A DNA stretch of 64,000 nucleotides, from positions 372,001 through 436,000 of the forward strand of contig JAPXFQ010000166.1 in the NCBI GenBank assembly GCA_028564705.1, in the 5' to 3' direction. The translations under genes were made by a program, and so were the position numbers. The notes under the pieces were generated by a model. The model was given only the letters and a program-made list of their open reading frames with translations, was not told the DNA's origin and did not search any database. This DNA is from Apricaphanius iberus. Its lineage: Eukaryota; Chordata; Actinopteri; Cyprinodontiformes; Aphaniidae. This document shows, one piece after another, positions 51,001 to 63,000 of the stretch (position 1 is the stretch's first letter; each line of letters begins with the position of its first letter).

Positions 51001-54000
51001 ATGCACCAAACAGATTACATTATGCCTTACATACAAAGCTAGACTAATCATCAACCAGCTTTTTAATTATTGTACATTACTATTTTTTCAGCTCTGTATC
51101 AGCCACAACATCAACTCCCGAGACGGGTCATCTTAACAGTGTACGAGTTTAGCTTTTTAACTTTCTATTCAAGCATTCATGTGGATATAAGTCTGACACA
51201 TAAAAACTCAGATAAACAAAAAACACAACCTTATGGCACTGACTGCACACACAAAAAAGAAAATTATCTGATAAAAAAGGAGAAAAAGATCTCTTTAGCC
51301 AATTTATTATCATCAGATAGAGAACACAAATTGTAAGTCATAGACTAAAGGAAAATGTTAAGGATTTTAGCATTTTTTGTTTATATTTCAGTGGAAATTG
51401 CTTCATTTTCAAATAAAAAAACTGACAGATTATTGAGAAAACCCAATAAATAATGAAGCAAAGAATTCTGACTAGTTTATGATCTCTCTAAAATTACCTG
51501 AAAATTGAATAGTTACAGATATCAACATAAAGAACACAAGATAAAAAACAGAGCAAGATATAAGACAGATGTGTCTAAAAAAATACAAATAACTAATTAG
51601 AAAACATATTTCACCATTTATCTTGAAATGATTTAAAAATATATGTTTGTTGAAGCTGTCAGTGTTCTCATTATAGCCATATTTAAATGATTTAAATAAA
51701 TAAAAAATATTGGGTCATAGCTGTTGTACATTTTGGTCCAGAAGCTGAAAAGTTAGGAAACTCCTGTCTTAGCCAACACTAGCGATAGTTAATGTAAAAA
51801 TGGTTGGATAAAGCGTCATTCAAGCTGAAGTTCTCACTGTAAGAACTAATACTGACATGAATAATATAGATGTATCTACAATAATATAAGTATATAAATA
51901 ATCAACATAATGTTTGTTTAGGATTTCCACTTAAGCAAGTAAAACAAAGGAGGGCATAAGTTTGTTCAAGTTTTTTCTCATTAGCTGTCAGTCAGCTGTT
52001 CCTTGCAACCCAGCATCCTCTTTTTCATACCAACTTAGGTCCTTCGAACAAATAAACCATAAACAATGTAAAGACGTATTCCTCACAGGAAATATTTCCT
52101 GGACCTTATCTTACATCAGACCAAAAGTTTCTTAAAGCTTCCCCTCAAACTGAAGGCCAATGCTCCTGAAACCACAACTTGGACCCTTTTATAAGTGGGC
52201 TCAAAGTGATTGTTCTGATGAAAAAGGGGGTCAAACTGAGACCCCAAGAGTTCAGAGGTGGATGATAGGAGGCTGTTTGGCAGCAGAACTTGTTTACAGG
52301 AAGTTGTTGTATGAAGAAGCAGACCAACCAGGGCTAAAGCTGATTCCTAAAGAGACAGATGAGGAGAGAGAATGAGCATTCCTGCTGTCAGCTATTTCCT
52401 GTGACTGTGGACTGAGCTGGAAGGGCACAACATGCATCATTTTTTCATTAGAAACAAAGACTGATGTTGTTTCGTGCAGCATACATAACAAAACCAGTCT
52501 TTATATTCTCCAGGAACCACAGAAACTTTGAATTGAGCAAATTTAGATAAAACACAGCACCAGGATGGGGCTGAAGAAGTATGAAGCAAGACCTTATGTA
52601 TAAAAATATGCAGCTATCAATGCCAACATCAACAGTTAACACATTAGTTTTTGATAATACAGATACCTAATCATGTATTAATAAAGATTAATTCAATAGT
52701 AAGCTTCATGTGTGTAAATTCATCCTTTTCAGTTTCTGTTCAACATGAGAATTGGGTCACAAAGACCCTAGATGGACCCTGTATTGTAAACACCAAGGCG
52801 TTAGCCAACTGACTTCCTGTGAGCTGATACCATCTTCCTACACAAAATCACTGGCTGTAAACAAGAACTTCAGAGAAACCTCCAGAGTACCTTTAAATTG
52901 CAATCAACCAGATTTAAGAGAAAGTTTCTCCTGTGATTTCTGAGCCCAAGTCAAGCTGATCAACAGCTGCCTAAATTTACATGGCGAAACCTAGATTCAC
53001 AGAGAGGTTTTTGTTAATGACTACAGCATCCTACCTTCAAATATTTTTGGTTGGTGCACAAACAGATCATCTACTTCATACCAATGCCATGCCAAGTGTG
53101 CCAAATTGGTAAATTCTGTACTATGCAAGACTTTTTAACTTTCTGTGTTGTTATTTTTTAACATGTTCCTTTTCTTTCACAGTTGTGTGTTTTTCTTCTA
53201 AAGCACAACAAGAAGATTGTATACATTAGTACTACAGCTCAATTCCATTTAATAAAGAGGCAGGACTTTCCGGAGACAGGGCATGACACAAAAAGTAAGA
53301 AATGGTCATGTAACTAGTATGTGCATTTGTTACCTCCACCAAGGAGGTTATGTCTTTGCCAGGGTCTGTTAGTCTGTCTGTCTTTCTGTCAGTTAGTTAG
53401 TTAGCTGAATATCTCAAAAAGTTATAGACAGATTTTGTATGAAATGTTCATGTTAGGTCTGCGCTCTACGAGTGCTTTTCTAGTTTAGCATGGACGGATT
53501 TCTGGTAAAAAGGTACAATAAGGTATTTAAAGTATTCCCACCAATCTTTCTGGCAGTAGCTATGACAGAGAGTTTTTTAAGGGTTTTGTGACCATAGTGG
53601 CCTTTATTAACAGTGGACAGATATGAAAGGGGGATAGACATTGGCTAATGTCTATGGCCAGGAGTCGAGCCAGGACTGCCACCTCAAGGGCTGAGGCCTC
53701 TGAACATGGGGCGCCCATCTTAATCACTACACCACGCGACGCCCCTTGACAGACAGTTTTAAGGATAGGAACCTCTGTCCACTCCTCTTATAGAAGAATG
53801 TTTTATTTTACAACAACTTACTCCTCTCAGACGTGATGAGTCGCACATCATGATGAGACGCCAGATTATTGTCTCTTCTCAAGAAATGCTGATATTTGAG
53901 TAATTGAATACAACATCAAGTAACATGTCGACAAGGGTCAGTGTGAAAACTGGTTTGGTTTCAGACATTTTCTCACCAACTTATTTTGTGTTGATGTAAA

Positions 54001-57000
54001 AAACAAAACAAAAAAAAAACAGGCTGTTAGGCAGGCAAAACAACCAATCTGCCCAGCAGCTAATACACTGACTGACAGACTGTTTTACAGCTGTTCACAG
54101 CTCTGAAAACGGAAAGTAACAAACCACAAAAAAAATGTACGGGTAAGCAGATAAAAAGTTTTAAAAGTGTGGTTTCTCTTTATTTCATCCAAAATTTTCC
54201 AAATAGCAGCCCAAACATCACACATGAGACGCACCATTAGTGCTGTAGCTGTATCTGTGAAGATATATAGGTGCTTCACTTAAAACTGGTACACTTTCTT
54301 GTTTGCAACTATGAAAAGAATCACAATGCTCTACATTTAATAAAAACAAAGAGTTGCAACAGTCTGGCTTTTTCTATCCAGTACTGATTTTCAAGGGAAA
54401 ACTAACTTGATTCTTTCAGGTCTGACCAACTAGCTCTGATTGATATATTTATTCTATCAAGTGCAACACATAAAAGTATGAAAATGTGAAGGTTCCCTAA
54501 TAAAGTAGGAAGATTTAAATTTCAAAGAAGCTTTTTCTCTCACTAAGTCATGCTGTCAAATGTTATTTGCTGTCAAATAAATGTCACCTTATCTAAAACT
54601 TTAAGTTCATTGTGTTAGTGGCTTTCCTATATAAGAAGTAAAATTAAGTCCTCTGTTGCAAACTTTGAGAGCAATTTAGCCTACAGCTGAATTGTTTTAC
54701 TGTAAAACTAGTTTGTACAAAAAAAGGAAACCAAATCGATGAAACAGGGAACTTTGATAGTAGTTTTATATGACTGCTGGCTGGAATAAACAATCTCCTT
54801 GTGTCGGTTCGTCCTTGAGAGGCAGCAATGGTTAAAATGTACGTTTTTTAATCAGTACGTGTGTCAGTATGAGAGTCAGTTTGGTTAAATATCTTCCAAA
54901 GGCAGTCCACATGTCCTTGGCCCTGTCACATTTGACAGATCATCTGATACACAGTCCTTTTTGCCCACCTCACTTAGGAATGCGCTAATATTTGCCTCGT
55001 CTGTCAGAGCAGAAGGTGAGAGAGGACGCAGACACCTGGCTTTGATCCCCAGTGCCATTCAGAAAATATGCAGATATGCAGGTATAATCAGAATCTGGCT
55101 CAATATCTGTAGACTCTGTATAACAAATTAAAATCATCCGTACATTTATCAAAATCGTATAATCCGTCAGAGTTTTCCTGACTGGAGCATTCTTAACCCA
55201 AAGTATGCAGCAGAGTTAGACACAATAGCATCCTTATGCTTTTTTTTTCTCCCTGTGTTTGGCTTTTCTGGTAGACCTGCTCATCTATTTCTGCTGATCA
55301 GCAACCTGACTTCAAGGTCTTTAAAACCACAGCAAAGCATGCAGGTAGCCAAAAAGGCAGCGGGTAAAAGGAAGAGTGAAAATCTCTGCAAATTCTCAAC
55401 TCTCTCCAGACGTCAGAACTTACTGGCAGAGGAGAGCACTCAGGGCGCCGCACTGATCCTCAAGACAGCTTCTGTAACTCTAGAAAGACAAGTCTTGTTA
55501 AAAGCTATTTAAATAATCACTGACTAAATTGAATGTTATTAGCAGAACAGTAGCATATTTATTGTTTTAAGAAAATTTCAGCATTTGGTGTTTAAAAGAT
55601 GTGATCACTATTTATGAAGTGTGAAGGCACATTTTCCCCTCTGAAGTCAAAAAGACTGGATGATTGCTCATGATATTCACACGAATTGTGCTGAGAGAGA
55701 GCACCTTCACCAACACCACCACATGGTCCGTCATGCTCACACAGAGTAGCTAAATTCATTTCCCCTTTTTCAATTTAATCACAGCAAATTTTCTCAGTGT
55801 GGAAGATAGAAAGAGGCTGTCAGTGTAGCCCAGATATGACCATGAACAGCTGCAGCGGCAGGCATGCGGAACACAGAGTTATGTCCCTCTGAGCTGCAGC
55901 AGGAGGGCTCAAAAAAATGTGTGTCACAGAGTCGACCTTTGACACAGGAGTCTGGAGTTTGTGCTTTTGTTTACCACTGTCTTAAAGTGGGAGTTTAAAA
56001 TTGGACAACAACAGAAAAACATGGACCACCAAAGAGGTTTTCTCGTCTCTAGAAACCATAAGCTGGTCCCTACATGGGGCCAAAAAGCACACGCCCATGC
56101 TGAAACCAGAAGAGCCTCCCTCGGAGTATCACTATGTTACTAATAGTTTGACGCTTTACAGGTGGCTAAAAGTTACAAACGGTGGTTCTCTGAAGATTTT
56201 TTAAATTAAATTGATATGTCTATATTTGTCCTAGAAAATGTTACCACCATGCATAGCAGAAGTTATTAATGAGCTAAGAATCAACAAAAACGCTTGAAAT
56301 CTATGGCAGCACAACAATGGAGTAGCAATCAACCAACCAGCTTGCAGCTTCTTTGGAAATTCTTTTGGTTAAACATTTGTCCTTAGTTGTAAAAAATCTG
56401 CCTGACACAGAGTTTCAGCAGTACGGCAGAAAAAATGTACCAAGTCAATATAATAATTTTTATCCGTAAGACTGCAGACGGCTGATTGACTATTATTTTT
56501 CAGCAGGACAAATATTGGTGTTACTGCTATGTGTGGTTAAAGCAGGTATAAAACACTGAGTAGAAATTTAGAAATAAAACAAATGTAATAATGTCAAACT
56601 TTTGAAATTGTAATAAAAACACATGAAAACACTCTACAGAGCATATTTTGTAAATTAAACATAATTAACAACTTTCTACAAACAGTAGACTTCCATTTCT
56701 GAATGATCGTTCTCCATGGGCACATTCAGTCTTTGAAATGGAACCAACAAGTCGCTGGTTGCATGAATATAAATTACTTGTGACCAACACAACTGAAATA
56801 TTAAGAAGAAGATGCAAAAGACAAAATAAGGAGGACTAATACTATGTTTGCGACCTGTGACAAACTGGTTCTTTCCAACTTAGAACAACTATTGTATCGT
56901 TTATCATTATAAGGGGGGGGAAATGTGATAAGAGCTGACATTTACATTGGAAACAGTAACCTGTTAGCATGGTTGGGATTCTTACTTCTGCAGTTAGAGC

Positions 57001-60000
57001 TATTGTTTCCACAGTTGGTTCCATGAGCGCATGAATAAAAATCAACATATTCAAATATTTTCATTTAATTCAAAATACCACAATACATCAGGATAAAACT
57101 TTCAGTCAATATCGCTCATCCCTATTTCCAACTTACAATCGTAAAACTTGAGCAACAGGTGAAATAGTTTCTTGTTATAGAAGTGGCATTCTTCTATTGT
57201 TTATGTATAGTTTGTATCATGTTTGAAAGAAAAAAACAGTAACATGGTAAAGTAGCTAAGTGTGAACTGCGAACAGGTGTTGAACATGTAATTTATGCTA
57301 AAACTGTGCATTTATAAGTCAGGTATGGGGATTTATTATACAGGTTCTGACAAGCGACACAAAAAACCCAAGAGCTGACTATTTATATTCAGAGTAGCAA
57401 CATGATAGCTTGCATTTTAGCAAACCTAATGGATGTAATCCAACAATTAAGGGAATAACCCTGTGTAAAGCATTGTCACTATGAATGGTGTAATATTATA
57501 TCGACACACAGTAAAAAAAAAATTTACAGCAATAATCCCCACAATATACAGAGCAGAGAGAGATAATACATTTTTTGCCTACTAAGATTGAAACACATTG
57601 TATTGCTTTCTTCTTCTCGCAGCAAACGTAAGGTTTTTGAAGTAGAAATATTATGCGTTCAGTCAGCGAGAAAAAAGACGGAAAGAAAACTTGACGGAGG
57701 ACGGGGGAGCTGACATTAGTCTCTTGTCCTTTCAGAATTGAAACACAATGTTGCAAACCAACCAACACTGGTTGACGAATTGCTTGACCTACACTCTGCT
57801 CCATCCATTTCAGCACTTAAAGCTACAGCAGTACACAGAGTGGTTGGTCCAAGTCAAACTATATAATAAGAATGCTCTGTTCTGTCATTTACGTCTGCAG
57901 TGAGCAGAAATGCTGTGAAACAGGATTATAGACGTGAAAATGGCTGTGTGAATTTAAGCCATGTGAGTGAGCTGCTTAAGTGCTTCCATGAGCACTTGTT
58001 ATTAAGGAAATACATTTTTTCTTACTTTGAAAGGAAGCTTTCTTTCTGTGGTTGATAAAATCCGCTGAATGAAAGGGTAAAGTTTAAAGAGAATGTCTTG
58101 TGATTTGCACAAAGGCACAGCAACATCTCTAAGAACCTCTTGTAGCAGAAGCACCCATCCTTCTAAATGGTTACAAGGCTGAAAGTCCTTCAAGGAATGA
58201 TGTTAGCTAGAAGCTTTTGTGATGCCTCTGTAAGCTCAACGGATAAAAACCAACACTACTAGTTAAGACTCACTCCTCCCAAACTGAATAAGGGAACGGA
58301 AAGGAAGTTCCTTAATAGTTTTGTGTTGACAGTCCTGCGACAGGGGAAAGGACACAATGGAGAGGGGGTTTCAAGAGGAGGAAAAGCAGTCTGAGCCATA
58401 CGGTTTGCGTTAGAAGATAAGATCATAAGGGTTAAGGCTGTTATCTGCTAGAAAAACTCAAGCTCTAGAGACAGGATGCTCAGACACACAAGGATCTGAG
58501 AAAAATAAAAAAACCTACTTTAAGGTTAACACACTAACATATACATTTAGATACGTTGGGAAAAATATATATTATTTCAGATATTGAAGGCATATTCAGA
58601 CATGTTGGGAAAAATCCTAAATCATGAACTAAAACCTTAGAGAAAGTGTGTCATATGTAGACAAGGACTGATATGACAACTTTCACTATACTTAGAGAAA
58701 AGCTTAAAATGAAAATGTAGGAAATGTCATTGATTTAATTTAAAAGAGAGGAGCACTATTTATTCCAACTGTTGCTAAAATAAAATAAATTAATACAAAT
58801 ATAATATTAATCACATTTATTTATTGGTATTTTGATTCTGATGGAACAAAACAATACAATAATGTAGTAGCAAAACCTACTAAAAAAAAAGTAGTAAAAC
58901 CAGCCCACAACTAGTCAGGACAGACACAAAGATTTCAGAAAAATCATGCCCTATATAGTTTTATTCAGCAAATATTAATGTAATGTAATGTAATGTTACA
59001 AAAACAAAGTAAAACTCAACAGGAATTACTCATCCAACAAATGTAGGTTTAAAGTATTACTTTAATTTTACGAACATGTTCTTCTGACTGGGAAAAACAA
59101 ATGTTTGCGATCGGTCCAACCACCTGGACATTCATTTGGTTTTATCACATGGTTTCATTGACTTTTGACAGATTCTTCACTTTATTTGAATTGTCTCTGC
59201 AAGACGCTCTGGCATCGAGTAAAGATACTGTTACTGCATTAAGTAAGCATTGTGAACCAGACACCCAGATACTTGGCTCCTCCACTTGGGGAAGGACCTC
59301 GTCCCCGACCCAGAGGACCCCAACTCTGGCAAGCTCTGACACCGGTTGTAAAGGGACCTAACAGCCCATATCAAAGGGCCTGGTACCCCATACTCCTGGA
59401 GTACCCCCCACAGGACTCCTCGAGGGACACAGTCAAACACCTTCTCCAAGTCCACAAAACACATGTAGACTGGTTGGGTGAAATCCCACGCGCCCTCCAG
59501 GAGTCTGCTGAGGGTGAAGAGCTGGTCCAGTGTTTCATAGCCAGCAAGAAAACCGCATTGTTCCTCCTTAATCCACAGTTTGACTATCCATTGGATACTC
59601 CTCTCCAAAACCCCTGAATAGACCTTACCAGGGAGGCTCAGAAGTGTGATTCCCCTGTAGTTGGAACACACTCTGTGGCACCCTTTTTTTTAATAGGGGT
59701 ACCACCATACCCAGTCTGCCAATTCAAAGGAACTGCCCCTGATGTCCATGCAATATTGCAGAGCCACGTTAACCAACACAGCCCCACAACGTCCAGAGAA
59801 CTGAGGAACTCCGGGCGAATCTCATCCACCCCCAGAGCATTGCCAAGGAGCCCCACAAATATTAATCCATTTCTATATGTGAGTATTCATGGAAATACAC
59901 AAATAGGTTCTAGACATATAAACAACAGCACATGTATGTACATTGGCACAATGTACACATTTGATCTATTTTAAACAAGGTACTTTACCTTGTTATCTTT

Positions 60001-63000
60001 CTAGAAAATCATCAGATCTGACTGTTTAATAAGGAGCCTTGAGTTGACATTTGTGGCAGACTGGCAGTACATAAGCAAACAGTTTTTAAGGGAAATGAAG
60101 TTAAATGAAGTTACTGCATCAAACTCAGGACAGACCAGTTACTGGTATCAAGATATCAAGAATTTTAAACAGTAATGGTCCCACAAAAGATTCCCAGCAT
60201 ACTGTTCGTTCATCTTATTAATAAAATGTCAGAGAACATGTGATGAACAGAGGTTTTTTTAGTCTACAGATCGTCCCTAGAACCAGAACCAAGCATGGGA
60301 AAGCCGCTATGCTCCTCACATCTGGAACAAACTGCCCGAACGAATGCAAAACTGACTAGACACTGAACTCTTAAATCAAAAATAAAAACTTACCTGTTTA
60401 GACATGCTTATGTGTAACTGATACTATTATTGCCAATACTATTATTAAATGTTTTTATCCTAAATTGCTGTATTTAATCAAACGCTATTGTTTTTTTATA
60501 AATGTTTGTTTATGCTTTCTCTTATTGATTCTATGTTTTAATTTTCACATTTCTGTAATCATGTAAAATTACCTTGAATGACCTTGTGTTGAATGTGTGC
60601 TATACGAATAAAATTGTCTTGCCTTGCCTTTCTGCTGTCAGTACATTTACATGCACATTTAAATTGAAATTTTTCAATAATCAGACTAACAGCTGAACCA
60701 AAATGGTAGTCTTTATTCCAGTTTACCTCTCACTCCAAAAATGTAATTACTGGAGACAACAACAAGACATGCACCCTTTCGCGCTGGCATTCTTCTGCTT
60801 GGCCTAGAGAGTCACACAGACAATAAATGAATGCTGACAGCGGTGAAGCAGAAGTAAAAGCAAGCAGTGGCGGGCAGTCAGGGCCTGCAAGGCCATATCT
60901 GCAGACCTAAACATATTCAGAAAAGTACATGTATTTCTTTTTGTAAATATTTTTAAATAATATCATTCTCCGTGGTCTTTTCTTTTTATATCATGTGATA
61001 TCCACTTGGTTGCTGTGCTTCCAGTGTTATATATTGTGGTAGAGTTTTTATCCAATCATATTTCAGCTAGTTTTGTTGTCAGGTTGTATGAAATCTGCCA
61101 CAGAACAGGCTCCTGTACGCTGTAAGTAAATAAATACAGGCAGTTACGATAGCCAATCAGCTCGTGAGTCTGAGGCAATGTCCACAGGTAGCCGGGTTTT
61201 TTTTTTTAAACAAAGATTTTCCTCTGCTCCTTAAAAAAAAAAAAAATCTACATCCACACATAACCAGATAAATGTTTTTTTTCAGCACGTTCATAGACGT
61301 GGCAAACCAGTAGGGGGCAGTAGTTCTCCCAAATCCTATCCGCTCAGAGTAACTTTCTATCCTCTAGCTTCTGTATGCAGCAGTCATCGAGCTTATAAAA
61401 GCAAACAAACAATGGATGATACCAACACAGCTCTGAAGGCATAAAGCTGTTTTCAGGAGAAAACACAGGACGCACAAGTGATGTTGGAGCATATTTTGTC
61501 GCTGATAGTGACGTTACGGTTCTTAAAACTAATTTTTCGGCCGTCCAAGCACAGATACTGAAAACGGAGGAAACGCAAATCTCCACTTTGGCCGGAGTTT
61601 TTAAAAAGATTCATTTTTGGTGCCGAATACCTCCGTTTACGTGTGGATAACATGTCAAACCGTAGAAAAATATCTCCGTTTTGTGAGATACCCGACTACA
61701 TCTGGACAGGTCCTGGGACAGCAAGGCCTGCTAGAAGGCACTATGCTGAAGTTGGGACGTACGTGTCCTCTGATTGGATAAGCACCCACGAGAGCCTGAA
61801 AGGCGGACTAGAAAAAATATCTGAACAACAAAACTCTGAGATTCGTTAGCTGGTTAGCTGACAAGAGCTACCGGTGGTGTATTTTTTATCCAACAGTGGC
61901 TGAAAGAGCAGAGGGGATCGATTTAGTTGGACATATACTTCCCACGCCACTTTCAAGGCTAAATTTTGAACAAGCAAAACCGTGACAGGACTTATCATGG
62001 ACCTGTGTTTTTAATATGTTTGTTACCCTGCTATGAACGGGTGACCTCATGCCCGATGATCGGATTAAATTCTTGGTTGTGTTATCACCTCGTTAGATTT
62101 TTATATAAAATGGTGACAAAGCGCATTTTGTTGGAAAAACTTGAGCTCTCATACTTTGGTGGAGTTATTAAAACCATGTTGAATATTTTCAAATCGGCTT
62201 TTATTTTTGAGATTTGGCAGAACATGTGGTCTTAGTTTTCTACTCTTGATTGTGAACGTGAGCTTATTGACTTAAAATGCTCTGGAAATTGCGTATCTCT
62301 TGGCCAGCCTGTAATGTGTGATTCTGTATTCTCGAACCGTGCTGACATACTGATGGTACTATGAGGTGAATTAATTTAAACTGGAAAATGTAGGATGTCA
62401 CTGAAAGCAAGATATGCACAATGAACTAAAAAATGAAAGAAAACAATGTTGCAGGATAGAATATTTCATAAGTATTGTACTGCTTCATTACTTTCACAAT
62501 GTTGTTACTTCATGTGAATAACTTGGCTAAGCCGGGGTTGGAGTTTATTGCGTTATCTGGGTTTGTTAGTCCAATTAAGAGAAGTCCAGTTCGCTTCAAT
62601 TTTAGCCAGACTAAGGCAATATTTTGGCTTTCTTTTACTGATGCAGTATGGTTACACTGTGGAGCCCCCTTCTCCATGTGTTGCTGCACATTGCCAGTCA
62701 GCTGACCTAAAAAATGTAAATAGACTTTTGCATTGAGTAGCCTACAAGAAGACCCAATAACAGATACTTTTGGTGCAGAAACAAGGAGGGCTCCCATCGC
62801 CTTAATGCTCTTTTGAAAACTGTTGTAAAGAGGGAAACTTCTGCACGATTACTTGAAAACAAGACTATAAGTGTGCTTAATTTGTATTTTACTAACAATT
62901 TAGCTGTAATGGCCTACTGAAAATATTTTTGCAGCAGACAGAATAATCTATTTTTTTGATTGAAATGGTGCTACTGCATTATAAAGACACGTTTCTTGTT

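Noticed and set aside
59252..59617. 121-codon plus ORF
   Set aside because: It is the antisense of the reverse-transcriptase fragment.
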